DNA of 64,000 bases from Haloferula rosea (GTDB lineage: Bacteria > Verrucomicrobiota > Verrucomicrobiia > Verrucomicrobiales > Akkermansiaceae): NCBI RefSeq assembly GCF_016595525.1, contig NZ_JAENII010000013.1, positions 62,001 through 126,000 of the forward strand. The letters run 5' to 3'. Positions 8,999-17,382 of the stretch are shown here, one piece after another (positions within the stretch are counted from its first letter, which is position 1; each line of letters opens with the position of its first letter). Both the position numbers and the translations under genes were made by a program. The notes below the pieces were generated by a model. It saw only the letters and a program-made list of their open reading frames with translations. It ran no database searches and was not told the origin of the DNA.

Positions 8999-10075
8999 TC
9001 AACGCTGGGGCTGATTGGCGGCCTGCACGGCCTTCATCAGGTCCATCATGGTCTCCGGTGTGCCCGCTTCGAAGCTGTCTGCGAAGGACTGGAGCGCCTG
9101 CTTGGGCATCACGCCGGGGTTGGCTGCCATTTCTTTGGCGGTGGCGATGGCTTCGTCCTTGCGGTCCAGTTTCCACAGCATGCGCGCCCGGCTTCCCTTG
9201 GCGAAGAGGTCCTCAGCGGGGGCGTTCTTGAAGATCTCGACCATCGATTCGAGAAAGGGCGCGGGCGGCGCGGGCTCGAGGGTGTCGATCCGTCGGGTGA
9301 CGACCGAGGCGCACATCAGGGCCACCCGACGGTCGTCGATGCCTTCAAGCAGGGTGTTGGCCTTGTCCCAGTCCTCGATCATCACGGCGTGGTCGACCTT
9401 CATGCGGGGCAGGTGGGTGAAGGTCGGGTCGAGGGCTTCGAGGTCCTCGATGGCCTGCATCATGGCATCCGCATCCTTGTTCTTCTCGGCGGTGGTGAAG
9501 GCTCGCAGGATCTCGCGGACCTTGCCGCTGTTTTCCTGTGCGTTGCGCATTGCCTTGATGGCGGCTGCCGAGCGGTCACCGCCGGCAAGGAGTTCCACCA
9601 CGGTCGATTCCTTGAGCTGGGAAGGGTGGGTGGTCAGCAGCAGTTCCCCATCACGGACGAGGAAGGCGTGAGGGATGCCGCGGATGCCGGCTGCGGTGAG
9701 CCAGTCCTTTTCAAAGGCACCACCCTTGCCGACGTAGGCGACCGGGTAGGACATGCCCTCGCCACGGCCCTTGACGAAGTCAGCAACCTTGTCGCGGCCA
9801 TCTTCCCAGACGTTCATGCCGATGACGCGCAGGCCTTCATCGTGGTATTTGTCGTAGAGTTCGTCGACGTGGGGAATGACGGCGATGCAGGGTCCGCACC
9901 AGGTGGCCCAGCATTCGAGAATGTAGAGCTTTCCGGGTTCCCAGTCGGCGAGAGCCTTTCCTTGGAGGAACTCCGCTTGGGAAATGGCTTCGGGGGTGAC
10001 CTTGTCTCCCGGCTTCAGTGCCTGGGCGTGGAGACCGAGGGTGAGGCATGCGAGGGAAGCGACGATGGCTTTCAT
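8999..10075 (-). CDS. exported TlpA-like thioredoxin-domain protein
   Basis: The 358-aa protein has a signal peptide (MKAIVASLACLTLGLHAQA). A TlpA/ResA-type thioredoxin domain covers about residues 20-165, with active site WCGPC (Cys60/Cys63) and the cis-Pro loop GIPHAFLV. A ~190-residue helical C-terminal extension follows that I do not recognise. It is probably a periplasmic thiol-disulphide oxidoreductase. It lies upstream of the broken hydrolase on the same strand, 16 bp apart, so the two were probably co-transcribed. Confidence 0.88.
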   Translation of the reverse strand: MKAIVASLACLTLGLHAQALKPGDKVTPEAISQAEFLQGKALADWEPGKLYILECWATWCGPCIAVIPHVDELYDKYHDEGLRVIGMNVWEDGRDKVADFVKGRGEGMSYPVAYVGKGGAFEKDWLTAAGIRGIPHAFLVRDGELLLTTHPSQLKESTVVELLAGGDRSAAAIKAMRNAQENSGKVREILRAFTTAEKNKDADAMMQAIEDLEALDPTFTHLPRMKVDHAVMIEDWDKANTLLEGIDDRRVALMCASVVTRRIDTLEPAPPAPFLESMVEIFKNAPAEDLFAKGSRARMLWKLDRKDEAIATAKEMAANPGVMPKQALQSFADSFEAGTPETMMDLMKAVQAANQPQR

Positions 10076-10123
10076 GCTGAAACTACTGCCGTCTGTCCCT
10101 GCTCCTGGCCATGATGTTTTTCG

Positions 10124-10148
10124 AGAAAACGCGGGGAAATGCTCCGCG
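10124..10148 (-). terminator. possible terminator after the ABC exporter gene
   Basis: Read on the minus strand, CGCGG and CCGCG arms with a 9-base interior are followed by TTTTCTC. It sits 47 bp beyond the exporter stop. The stem is short, so confidence is limited. Confidence 0.45.
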
Positions 10149-10194
10149 CCGCCGTGGTGCTCCAGTGTCTCCCCGGCTCGATGGGGCGGGGCAT

Positions 10195-11979
10195 TCAGGA
10201 AGGGTCCACCTCGGTCGGGGCCTGCTGATTGAGGAAGGACTTGCGACAGAGTTCCGCGTATTTCCCTTCCTTGGCGAGGAGTTCGCTGTGGGTGCCCTGT
10301 TCGATGACCCGGCCGTGCTCGAGCACGTAGATGCGGTCGGCGTTCTGGATGGTCGACAGGCGGTGAGCGATGACGAAGGCGGTGCGGTTGGCCATCAGGG
10401 CATCGAGTGCCGCCTGAATCTCGCGCTCGGTTTCCGAATCCACGGATGCCGTCGCTTCGTCGAGGAGCAGGATGGGGGCGTTCTTGAGCAGGGCACGGGC
10501 GATGGAGAGTCGTTGTTTCTCTCCGCCGGAGAGCTTCACGCCGCGTTCGCCGACGTGGGTGTCGAGCTGCTTGGGGAGATTGCGCACGAAGGCCCCGGCG
10601 TGGGCGGCATCGATGGCGGTCCAGATTTCCTCCTCGGTCGCGTTGCGCTTGCCGAGAAGCAGGTTCTCCCGCACCGATCCATTGAAGAGGAAGGGCTCCT
10701 GGGTCACGTAGGCGAGTTTTTCGCGCAGCGAGGTTTTCGCCAGTTCGGCGATGTCCTGACCGTCGATGGTGATGGCGCCGCCGTTGTGCTCGTAGAAACG
10801 GTTGAGCAATGACAGCACGGTGGATTTGCCGGCACCCGTCGAGCCGACCAGCGCCACCGTCTGCCCGGGAGGGGCGTGGAGCGTCACTTCATTGAGCGTG
10901 GGTTGCTCGTCGTAGGAGAAGGAGACCTGGTCAAAGCGCACGTCGGCGTGAATCTCAGCGGGGAGGCGTTTGCCACGATTCGCGTTGGCTTCGTTGGCCG
11001 AGTCGAGGATCTCGAAGACCCGGTCGCCGGCGGCGCGCGAGCTGAGGATCATCTGGTTGAGCTGACGGAGCTTGGTGACCGGCTCGTAGAAAAGGCTGAT
11101 GAGGAGGAAAAAGAAGATAAGATCGCCGAGGTCCATCCGTCCTTCGATGACCGCTTGGCCTCCGAACCAGAGCACCAGCACGTAGCCAACCATGCTGATG
11201 AACGACATCGACGGGTTGTACACCGCCCACCACGACATCAGTCGCAGGGTGGTCTTCCGGATCTGGTGGGAGAGCCGGTTGAAATTGGCGTGCTCCTCGC
11301 TTTCCGCGGCGTATGACTTGATCTGCCGGATGCCTGCGATGTTGTCGTGGAGGAGGGAATTCAGGGCCGAGGTGGCATCGCGCTCGGCCTTATGGCGGTG
11401 GCGGGCGTCCTTCGAGTAGATCCATGCCCCGAGCACGAGGAAGGGGATGGGCAGGGTGGCCCAGAGTGCGACCTGCCAGTCGGCGAGGTACATGGCCAGT
11501 CCCACGGCGACCAGCTGGATGAAGGAGACCAGCCCCAGTTCGATGCCATCGATGAGCACGCGTTCCATCGAAGTCACATCCTCCACGACCCGTGTCATGA
11601 TGTCGCCGGTCCTCCGCGAATCGAACCACCTGAGGGGCAGGCGCTGGATCTTCCGATAGAGGTCCGAGCGGATGTCGTAGATGACGTTCTGCTCGAAGTG
11701 GTTGTTGACGAAGATTCTCGCGCAATTGAGTCCGTCCTTGATGAGGAAGCTGAGAAGTCCGAGCAGCACCCAGAAGCCCAATTCCATCTGACGAGCGGGA
11801 TCCGGGAGGATGTCGTTGATGACGACGCGGGTCACCGAGGGGAAAAATATGACGGAAACCGCCATCACGGTGGCACAGACGAACTGGGCACCCGCGAGGA
11901 GCGGATAGCGGCGGAGGTAGGAGAAGACTCGGAGAACGGAATGCATCGTTGGCTGGGGCACCGTTGTGGCACTGTCCAT
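10195..11979 (-). CDS. MsbA-like ABC exporter (fused permease-ATPase)
   Basis: This 594-aa half-transporter has an N-terminal six-helix ABC membrane domain (about residues 15-320) and a C-terminal ATPase. The ATPase shows Walker A GSTGAGKST, signature LSGGEKQR, Walker B ILLLDEATASVD and a switch His in AHRLST. Homodimers export lipids such as lipid A core, or drugs. The start was placed at ATG 11979 (MDSATTV); the frame stays open to 12111 but would run through the divergent gene's promoter. Substrate unknown; MsbA is the closest textbook match. Confidence 0.92.
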   Translation of the reverse strand: MDSATTVPQPTMHSVLRVFSYLRRYPLLAGAQFVCATVMAVSVIFFPSVTRVVINDILPDPARQMELGFWVLLGLLSFLIKDGLNCARIFVNNHFEQNVIYDIRSDLYRKIQRLPLRWFDSRRTGDIMTRVVEDVTSMERVLIDGIELGLVSFIQLVAVGLAMYLADWQVALWATLPIPFLVLGAWIYSKDARHRHKAERDATSALNSLLHDNIAGIRQIKSYAAESEEHANFNRLSHQIRKTTLRLMSWWAVYNPSMSFISMVGYVLVLWFGGQAVIEGRMDLGDLIFFFLLISLFYEPVTKLRQLNQMILSSRAAGDRVFEILDSANEANANRGKRLPAEIHADVRFDQVSFSYDEQPTLNEVTLHAPPGQTVALVGSTGAGKSTVLSLLNRFYEHNGGAITIDGQDIAELAKTSLREKLAYVTQEPFLFNGSVRENLLLGKRNATEEEIWTAIDAAHAGAFVRNLPKQLDTHVGERGVKLSGGEKQRLSIARALLKNAPILLLDEATASVDSETEREIQAALDALMANRTAFVIAHRLSTIQNADRIYVLEHGRVIEQGTHSELLAKEGKYAELCRKSFLNQQAPTEVDPS

Positions 11980-12018
11980 CCTTTGTAAAGTCACGTTTGG
12001 GAAACCTGCATTTAAGGG

Positions 12019-12048
12019 TTGCCGGGGGGGGGCGTCGGTCCCTAGTTT
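12019..12048 (+). promoter_or_regulatory. putative promoter with a nine-G tract in its spacer
   Basis: TTGCCG (12019-12024) and TAGTTT (12043-12048) are 18 bp apart. A run of nine G residues occupies 12024-12032. The -10 hexamer matches those proposed upstream of khpB and of the thyA-glmS small RNA. Confidence 0.5.
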
Positions 12049-12085
12049 TCGCCTCCAAGAAGCCCAATCTTTCTTAGAAAAACCT

Positions 12086-12880
12086 ATGGCCAATATCTTT
12101 GCGATCCTCACTGCCGTTGTCCTCGCGGCCTCCGCCTACGTCGCCTACAAGAACAAGGAGATGTATACTGTTGAGATTGAAAACCGGGAAGAGGAGCAGG
12201 GACGCCTCAAGAAGAGTCAGGAGCGACTCAAGGGACTTCAGGATGACCGCGACGCTACCATTGATGAGCGGAAGGGAGTCGAGGAAGACACGATCGCCAA
12301 ACAAAAAACCGAGGCCGATCAGAAAGAGAAGAATGCCGGTTTGAAATCCGCCATCGATTCCGGTCGCGAAGCAATCGCCGACAATCAGGTCAAGATCGAC
12401 GAATTCAAGGAAAAGACCAAGGAGCTGGGTGAGCTCAGCGAGATCGCGGGCAAGATCGAGCGGATGAGTAACGAGATCGCCGGTCTTGAGGACGACAAGG
12501 CCAATAAAACCGCCACCCTCGCCAATCTGATCAGTGAGAAGAACGGCACCGAAGCCTCGATCGACCGCTACCAGGAGATCAACACCAAGGTGTCCCAGAA
12601 GAAGTCCTACTTCAGTAGCACCCGGATCACTGCCATCTACGGCAACTGGGGTTTTGTGACCCTCGGAGCCGGCAACAGCGCGGGCGTGGTCGCCGGTTCG
12701 CGTCTGAACGTCGTTCGCGGCGGTGAAACGGTCGCCAAACTTCAAGTCCGTTCGGTGGAAGCCGGTCGAGCTTCAGCCGACATCGTGCCCGACTCGCTGG
12801 CCGAGGACACGGTCCTGATGGTGGGAGACAAGGTGGTGCCATCCAACGATGGTGAAGCCAAAGCCCAAGCCGCCAACTGA
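12086..12880 (+). CDS. membrane-anchored coiled-coil protein, paralogue 1
   Basis: The 264-aa product begins with one transmembrane helix (ANIFAILTAVVLAASAYVAY). A long Lys/Glu/Asp-rich coiled coil follows, about residues 30-175. The last ~75 residues form a compact beta-rich domain (GNWGFVTLGAGNSAGVVAG, then LMVGDKVVP) reminiscent of small barrels in FlgT-C-like proteins. The start ATG 12086 places the helix at the N-terminus; the open frame upstream holds the promoter. It shares architecture and C-terminal motifs with the next gene, so the pair arose by duplication. Function unknown. Confidence 0.8.
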   Translation: MANIFAILTAVVLAASAYVAYKNKEMYTVEIENREEEQGRLKKSQERLKGLQDDRDATIDERKGVEEDTIAKQKTEADQKEKNAGLKSAIDSGREAIADNQVKIDEFKEKTKELGELSEIAGKIERMSNEIAGLEDDKANKTATLANLISEKNGTEASIDRYQEINTKVSQKKSYFSSTRITAIYGNWGFVTLGAGNSAGVVAGSRLNVVRGGETVAKLQVRSVEAGRASADIVPDSLAEDTVLMVGDKVVPSNDGEAKAQAAN

Positions 12881-12921
12881 GTCGCCTCCGCAACGCAAAA
12901 CCTTTTCCAGTAAGAAACCCC

Positions 12922-13737
12922 ATGAAGGCACTTTTCTACGTTCTCTCGCTCCTCGCCATCGCAGCCGCCGCTTACTTCTCCAACATCAACAAGGAGAACT
13001 TCGTCGAGCAGCAGACGATCCGGGTCGATACGATCAACCAAAACAAGAAAGTCTCCGCCAATGCCGACAAGACCAAGGTCGAGTTGGATGAAGAGAGCAA
13101 GAAGCTGACCGATGCCAAGAGCGCCCGCGCCGAGGTGGAGGAAAGCATCGCCAGCCTCGAGTCGAAGGCTCGTGAGCTTGCCCGTGAGAAGGCCGAGATC
13201 GACAGCACGCTCGAAGAGCAGGCCGCTGAGCTCAAGGCCGGACAGGACAGTCTTGAGGCTGCCAAGGACGCACTGGTCAAACTCGGTTTCACCGGTGAAG
13301 TCACCGCTGACAACATCGATGGCAAGATCAAGGAACTTGAAGACACCCGCAAGGTGCTGATCGCCGACATCGAGGAACTCGATACCAACATTGATGCCGC
13401 CAACAACACCGTGGCCAAGAACCGCAAGGAGATTGGTCGCCTGGCGGGCAAGAAGGCCGAGCGTGACGCCCGCATCCGTCGCAATGCGATGGAGTCGGTG
13501 ATCACCGCAGTGGATCAGGACTGGGGCTTCGTGGTCATCGGCGCCGGATCGAACAGCGGATTCGCTCCTCAGAACCGGTTGATCGTGAAGCGCGACGGAC
13601 GGATGATCGCCGAGGTTAATCCATCTTCCATCGAGGCATCGCAGACGATTGCCGAGATTGACTTCGACACCGTGGTTCCCGGAGTGCGTCTCCAGCCCGG
13701 CGATCGGGTGATCCTCACCAAGCCGGCCACGAACTGA
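12922..13737 (+). CDS. membrane-anchored coiled-coil protein, paralogue 2
   Basis: The 271-aa product has an N-terminal helix (FYVLSLLAIAAAAYF), an extended coiled coil (about residues 35-190), and a C-terminal domain. That domain's QDWGFVVIGAGSNSGFAPQN and LQPGDRVILT align with the equivalent segments of the gene 41 bp upstream. Most of the protein would lie in the periplasm as a rod capped by the beta domain. The two genes are followed by an intrinsic terminator and form one transcription unit. I recognise no named family. Confidence 0.8.
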   Translation: MKALFYVLSLLAIAAAAYFSNINKENFVEQQTIRVDTINQNKKVSANADKTKVELDEESKKLTDAKSARAEVEESIASLESKARELAREKAEIDSTLEEQAAELKAGQDSLEAAKDALVKLGFTGEVTADNIDGKIKELEDTRKVLIADIEELDTNIDAANNTVAKNRKEIGRLAGKKAERDARIRRNAMESVITAVDQDWGFVVIGAGSNSGFAPQNRLIVKRDGRMIAEVNPSSIEASQTIAEIDFDTVVPGVRLQPGDRVILTKPATN

Positions 13738-13761
13738 GCTTCTCGAAGCCTGAAAATTTCC

Positions 13762-13797
13762 AGCCTCCGCAAGCTTGAAAGCTGCGGGGGCTTTTTT
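13762..13797 (+). terminator. intrinsic terminator of the coiled-coil pair
   Basis: AGCCTCCGC-AGCT pairs with AGCT-GCGGGGGCT around a TGAA loop with one bulge and one wobble, followed by six T residues. Confidence 0.82.
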
Positions 13798-13809
13798 ATG
13801 CTCACGTCC

Positions 13810-14001
13810 ATGAGATCACTCCTCGCCCTCGCCCTGTTGTTCGGCACGCTGCCGATGGTGTCCTGCACGACCAACGATCCGGATCTCAATCCGCAATCGA
13901 GTGCGCCTGAGAGTTCGTCTCGCCGCATCCCATGGAACAGCCCGGTGGCGGGACAGGGTGGTGGTGCGCTCGGCAGTCTGCCGCAGCAGCAACGCCGCTG
14001 A
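13810..14001 (+). CDS. small lipoprotein
   Basis: This 63-aa protein has a signal sequence (MRSLLALALLFGTLPMVSC) ending in a lipobox Cys. The mature part is only ~45 residues, rich in Ser, Pro, Gly and Gln. ATG 13810 was preferred over 13798, which touches the terminator T tract. No domain is visible. It ends 6 bp before the convergent rlmH stop. Confidence 0.65.
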   Translation: MRSLLALALLFGTLPMVSCTTNDPDLNPQSSAPESSSRRIPWNSPVAGQGGGALGSLPQQQRR

Positions 14002-14007
14002 GTTCGG

Positions 14008-14448
14008 TCAGCGATGGTAGGGTTCGCCACGCCGGTAGGTGGCGACACGGTAGAGCTGCTCGAGCAGGACGACGAGCGCGAGTTCATGCTGCAGCGTGAG
14101 GCTGGAGAGCTGCCAGATGGCGTCTGCCTGTCGGCGTAGTTCCTCCGTGTGTCCATCGGAGGCGCCGATGAGAAAGGAGACGTTCTTGACCTCTCCGTTC
14201 ATCTCAAGGGTTTCGAAGGTCTGGGCCCATTGCTCCGTGGTGAATGCCTTGCCTCGTTCGTCGAGGGCGATCCGATGGTGGCCCTTGCTGCGCTCCAGAA
14301 GGTCGGCTGAGACTTTCTCGGAGGATCCAGCCTTGAGGTGGATGAGCTCGAAGTTCCCGTAGCGGCTCAAGCGCTTGAGGTATTCCGCCACGCCGGTTTT
14401 CGCGTAGGCGAGCGAGGGTTTCCCGGCGACGAACAGGCGGACATGCAT
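14008..14448 (-). CDS. rlmH: 23S rRNA pseudouridine-1915 N3-methyltransferase RlmH
   Basis: RlmH is a SPOUT-class enzyme that methylates pseudouridine 1915 in helix 69 of 23S rRNA on assembled 70S ribosomes, using S-adenosylmethionine. The 146-aa length fits the family (~155). The knot motif FLIGASDGH and the C-terminal YRRGEPYHR are diagnostic. ATG 14448 (MHVRLFVAGKPS) was chosen over a start 36 bp upstream because it aligns with known N-termini. Confidence 0.95.
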   Translation of the reverse strand: MHVRLFVAGKPSLAYAKTGVAEYLKRLSRYGNFELIHLKAGSSEKVSADLLERSKGHHRIALDERGKAFTTEQWAQTFETLEMNGEVKNVSFLIGASDGHTEELRRQADAIWQLSSLTLQHELALVVLLEQLYRVATYRRGEPYHR

Positions 14449-14616
14449 CGGGCCCATCCAAGGCCAGTGCGGAACCCGAAGCAAGTGCGGTGGGGGGTGG
14501 GAGCTTTGAAGAGGGTGGATTTGCCTCCTTCACCGCGTTCGGTCGTGGAGGGCACCGTTGATGGTTCGATCATCGGGGCTTGCCGAGGAAGCCTCCGGGG
14601 TGAATAGTTCGGAGAT

Positions 14617-14931
14617 ATGAAGCATCTCCTCCCTCTGACTTTGATACTGGCCTCATGCGGTCCGGCCAAGCTCGACCCTGAGTCGGAAATTGCGCGGAAC
14701 CGGAAGATCATGGCGCTGCAGGAGAAGTTTGATCGCTTTGACTACAACGCCGACGGTGGTCTGACCTTGGCCGAGGTGAAGCAGGGGGTGAAGGAGTCCG
14801 ACGTCGGAGGGATCACCAATGAGGAGATTGTCAGCCTGTTCAAACACTACGACGTGAACAAGGACGGCTCGATTTCGCGCTGGGAATCCCAGCACGCCAT
14901 TGATTCCCCTCTGCCCGAGAATCAACCGTGA
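14617..14931 (+). CDS. EF-hand lipoprotein
   Basis: The 104-aa protein begins MKHLLPLTLILASC, a lipoprotein signal with the Cys at residue 14. Two EF-hand calcium loops are present, DYNADGGLTLAE and DVNKDGSISRWE, both with acidic residues at loop positions 1, 3, 5 and 12. It is probably a surface or periplasmic Ca2+-binding lipoprotein. The upstream TTGCCG ... TAGTTC sequence ends six bases before the ATG, as at khpB. Confidence 0.82.
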   Translation: MKHLLPLTLILASCGPAKLDPESEIARNRKIMALQEKFDRFDYNADGGLTLAEVKQGVKESDVGGITNEEIVSLFKHYDVNKDGSISRWESQHAIDSPLPENQP

Positions 14932-14971
14932 GTCCATCGGTCGTGCGGGCAGGCTGATGCTGGCCGGGTTC

Positions 14972-15007
14972 GAGTTGTGGCAAGCGCCTGAGTTGTGGCA
15001 AGCGCCT
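14972..15007. repeat. perfect 18-bp tandem duplication
   Basis: GAGTTGTGGCAAGCGCCT occurs twice with no gap (14972-14989 and 14990-15007), in the intergenic region downstream of the EF-hand gene. Confidence 0.95.
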
Positions 15008-15062
15008 GAAGGGCAGGCATGAAAATGCCCCAGCCGGGGCTCCACGGAGGAGTCGACTGGGG

Positions 15063-15104
15063 CGATGGGGAATTGGCTTCTCCCGATGGGGAATTGGCTT
15101 TTCC
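15063..15104. repeat. 21-bp tandem duplication with one mismatch
   Basis: Two adjacent 21-bp units (15063-15083 and 15084-15104) beginning CGATGGGGAATTGGCTT differ at one base (C/T). The block lies between the 18-bp duplication and the glyQS stop. Confidence 0.95.
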
Positions 15105-15110
15105 GATACC

Positions 15111-16691
15111 TCAGCGGATGCGCTCGAGGAGCCACGCGAGGAGTCCATCGATCGGCAGGCGTTCCTGCTCCATGGAGTCGCGGTGGCGGACGGTCACGGT
15201 GCCCTTCAGGTCTTCGCCGTTTTCGCCGAGGGTATCGAAGTCGATGGTCACGCAGAAGGGGGTGCCGACTTCGTCCTGACGACGGTAGCGGCGGCCCACA
15301 GCGCCGCCTTCGTCGTAGAAGACGGTCATCCAGGGTTGGAGGGTCTTCTGGATGTCACGGGCGATGCGGACCTGCTCTTCGTTCTTCTTGAGAAGCGGGA
15401 AGATGCCGACCTTGATCGGGGCGACCTTGGGTGAGAAGTGCATCACGTTGCGCGTCTCGGTCTTGCCCTTCTCGTTGGTGATTTCCTCTTCTTCAAAGGC
15501 CTCACAGATCAGGGCGAGCACGGTGCGGTCGCAACCGGCCGAGGGCTCGACGACATGCGGGATGAAGCGCTCCTTGGTTTCCTCGTCGAAGTATTCGAGC
15601 GGGCGACCCGAGCCTTTCTGGTGCTTGCCGAGGTCGTAATCGGTGCGGTAGGCCACGCCTTCCAGTTCCTGGATGCCGAAGGGGAACTCGTATTCGATGT
15701 CGTAGGTCTTCTTCGAGTAGTGTGCGCGCTCGCCGTCCGGCACATCGAGGATGTGCAGTTTCTCGCGTGGAATGCCGATTTCCTCGTAGAAGCAGAGGCG
15801 GGTCTCGAGCCACTCGTCGGTCAGGCGCATGCCGTCGTCGGGATGGCAGAAGAACTCGACTTCCATCTGTTCGAACTCGCGACTACGGAAGGTGTAGTTG
15901 CGCGGATTGATTTCGTTGCGGAACGACTTGCCGACCTGGGCGATGCCGAAGGGCAGCTTGATGCGGTTCGAGTCGTGGATGTTCTTGTATTGAACGAAGA
16001 TGGACTGGGCGGTCTCGGGACGGAGGAATGCGATGGCATTCGGGTCATTGTCATCGGCCGATGCTCCCATCTTGGTCTGGAACATCAGGTTGAAGTCCTT
16101 CGGTTCCGTAAGCAGCGATCCATTGTCAGGATTGAAACGGGTCGTGCCCTTGAGCACCTCCTGTTTCTCCTCGTTAAGAACGAGTTCCTTCGGTGAGACC
16201 TTCTTGTCCGGCATGAACTGGGCGTAGAACTGACGGGCGACCTTCTTCGAGGCGGCGGGGTCCTTGCCTTCGGGAACGAGAACGGCGAATTCGCGCTGGA
16301 CGCTCCAGCCGGTGTCCTGGAGCTCGGCGCCGGAATACCAAACTGCGGTGCCGTCCTGCTCGGGGACCTGGTCGGCGCGCAGGCGGGCCTTGGAAAGCAG
16401 GCAGTCGCTCATCGGGTCGCTGAATCCATCGAGGTGACCCGATGCCTTGAGGACCTGCTGCATGGTGAGGATGGAGCCATCCATGCCGAGCACATCGTCA
16501 CGTTCCTGCACGGTCTTGCGCCACCAGTAGTCCTTGAGATTGCGTTTCAGCTCGGCGCCGAGCGGGCCGTAGTCCCAGCATCCGTTCAGTCCGCCGTAGA
16601 GTTCGCCTGCTTGGAAGATGAAGCCGCGGCGTTTGCAGAGGGAGACGATCTTCTCCATCTTCTCGGGGTCGGTGTGGTCCTTGTTAGCCAT
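15111..16691 (-). CDS. glyQS: glycyl-tRNA synthetase, alpha2 (class IIa) type
   Basis: The 526-aa homodimeric enzyme charges tRNA-Gly. It opens with KRRGFIFQAGELYGG and WDYGPLGAELKRNLK, the class II motif 1 region of the archaeal/eukaryotic/Gram-positive type. Next come motif 2 FRNEINPRNYTFRSREFEQ and the motif 3 region PSAGCDRTVLALI. A C-terminal anticodon-binding domain completes it. This is not the alpha2-beta2 GlyQ/GlyS enzyme of Proteobacteria. It is divergent from tag. Confidence 0.96.
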   Translation of the reverse strand: MANKDHTDPEKMEKIVSLCKRRGFIFQAGELYGGLNGCWDYGPLGAELKRNLKDYWWRKTVQERDDVLGMDGSILTMQQVLKASGHLDGFSDPMSDCLLSKARLRADQVPEQDGTAVWYSGAELQDTGWSVQREFAVLVPEGKDPAASKKVARQFYAQFMPDKKVSPKELVLNEEKQEVLKGTTRFNPDNGSLLTEPKDFNLMFQTKMGASADDNDPNAIAFLRPETAQSIFVQYKNIHDSNRIKLPFGIAQVGKSFRNEINPRNYTFRSREFEQMEVEFFCHPDDGMRLTDEWLETRLCFYEEIGIPREKLHILDVPDGERAHYSKKTYDIEYEFPFGIQELEGVAYRTDYDLGKHQKGSGRPLEYFDEETKERFIPHVVEPSAGCDRTVLALICEAFEEEEITNEKGKTETRNVMHFSPKVAPIKVGIFPLLKKNEEQVRIARDIQKTLQPWMTVFYDEGGAVGRRYRRQDEVGTPFCVTIDFDTLGENGEDLKGTVTVRHRDSMEQERLPIDGLLAWLLERIR

Positions 16692-16794
16692 GATTCTGGT
16701 GGGGTGGATTGGTGGGCGGGGAGGAAATCAGGCTGGTGGCATCCGGGCAAGGCGGGATTGCGCTTCGGGGCAACGATCTCCAGCCTCAGCGCCC

Positions 16795-17346
16795 ATGGAG
16801 AAGACCCGTTGCCCGTGGCTGCCGCTTCAGCACGAACTTTATGTCGATTACCACGACCACGAATGGGGGGTGGCCTCGCGGGATCCGCGGCATTTGTTCG
16901 AAATGATTTGCCTGGAGGGGGCCCAGGCCGGGCTCTCGTGGTGGACGATCCTTCAGAAGCGGGCCCACTACCGGAAGGTTTTCCACGATTTCGAGCCCGA
17001 GAAGGTCGCGGGGATGACCGATCGTCAGTTGGAGAAGCTGGTGGCGGATCCGGGCATCGTCCGGCACCGGGGGAAGATTTTCTCGGTCAGGCAGAATGCC
17101 CGTGCCTGGCTCGGACTCGAGAATCCGGTCGACTGGCTGTGGGGATTCGTCGGTGGTGAACCGATCGTCAACCGCTGGGAGCGGCTGGCCGACGTGCCGG
17201 CGAGCACTCCGGAATCCGATGCCTTGAGCAAGGAGCTGCGCAGGGTGGGTTTCACCTTCGTCGGCTCGACGACGATGTATGCCTTCATGCAGGCGGCGGG
17301 GATGGTCGACGACCACACGCTGGATTGCTTCCGCCGGAGCGAATGA
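16795..17346 (+). CDS. tag: DNA-3-methyladenine glycosylase I
   Basis: Tag excises 3-methyladenine from alkylated DNA and starts base-excision repair. The 183-aa protein (start ATG 16795) matches E. coli Tag closely: Cys6 and His20 (RCPW, YHDHEWG) plus the C-terminal DHTLDCF His and Cys are the zinc-snap ligands. Glu41 and Trp49 in CLEGAQAGLSWW match the E. coli catalytic Glu38 and base-stacking Trp46. The longer upstream reading frame overlaps glyQS and is not used. Confidence 0.95.
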   Translation: MEKTRCPWLPLQHELYVDYHDHEWGVASRDPRHLFEMICLEGAQAGLSWWTILQKRAHYRKVFHDFEPEKVAGMTDRQLEKLVADPGIVRHRGKIFSVRQNARAWLGLENPVDWLWGFVGGEPIVNRWERLADVPASTPESDALSKELRRVGFTFVGSTTMYAFMQAAGMVDDHTLDCFRRSE

Positions 17347-17382
17347 CGGTCCCGAAGCGCGTCGGCTCCGGGACCTGGCCGC

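Noticed and set aside
8972-10114. A 380-codon plus-strand frame opposite the TlpA-like gene
   Set aside because: Its protein has no domain or signal, and the minus-strand gene has a signal peptide and WCGPC site.
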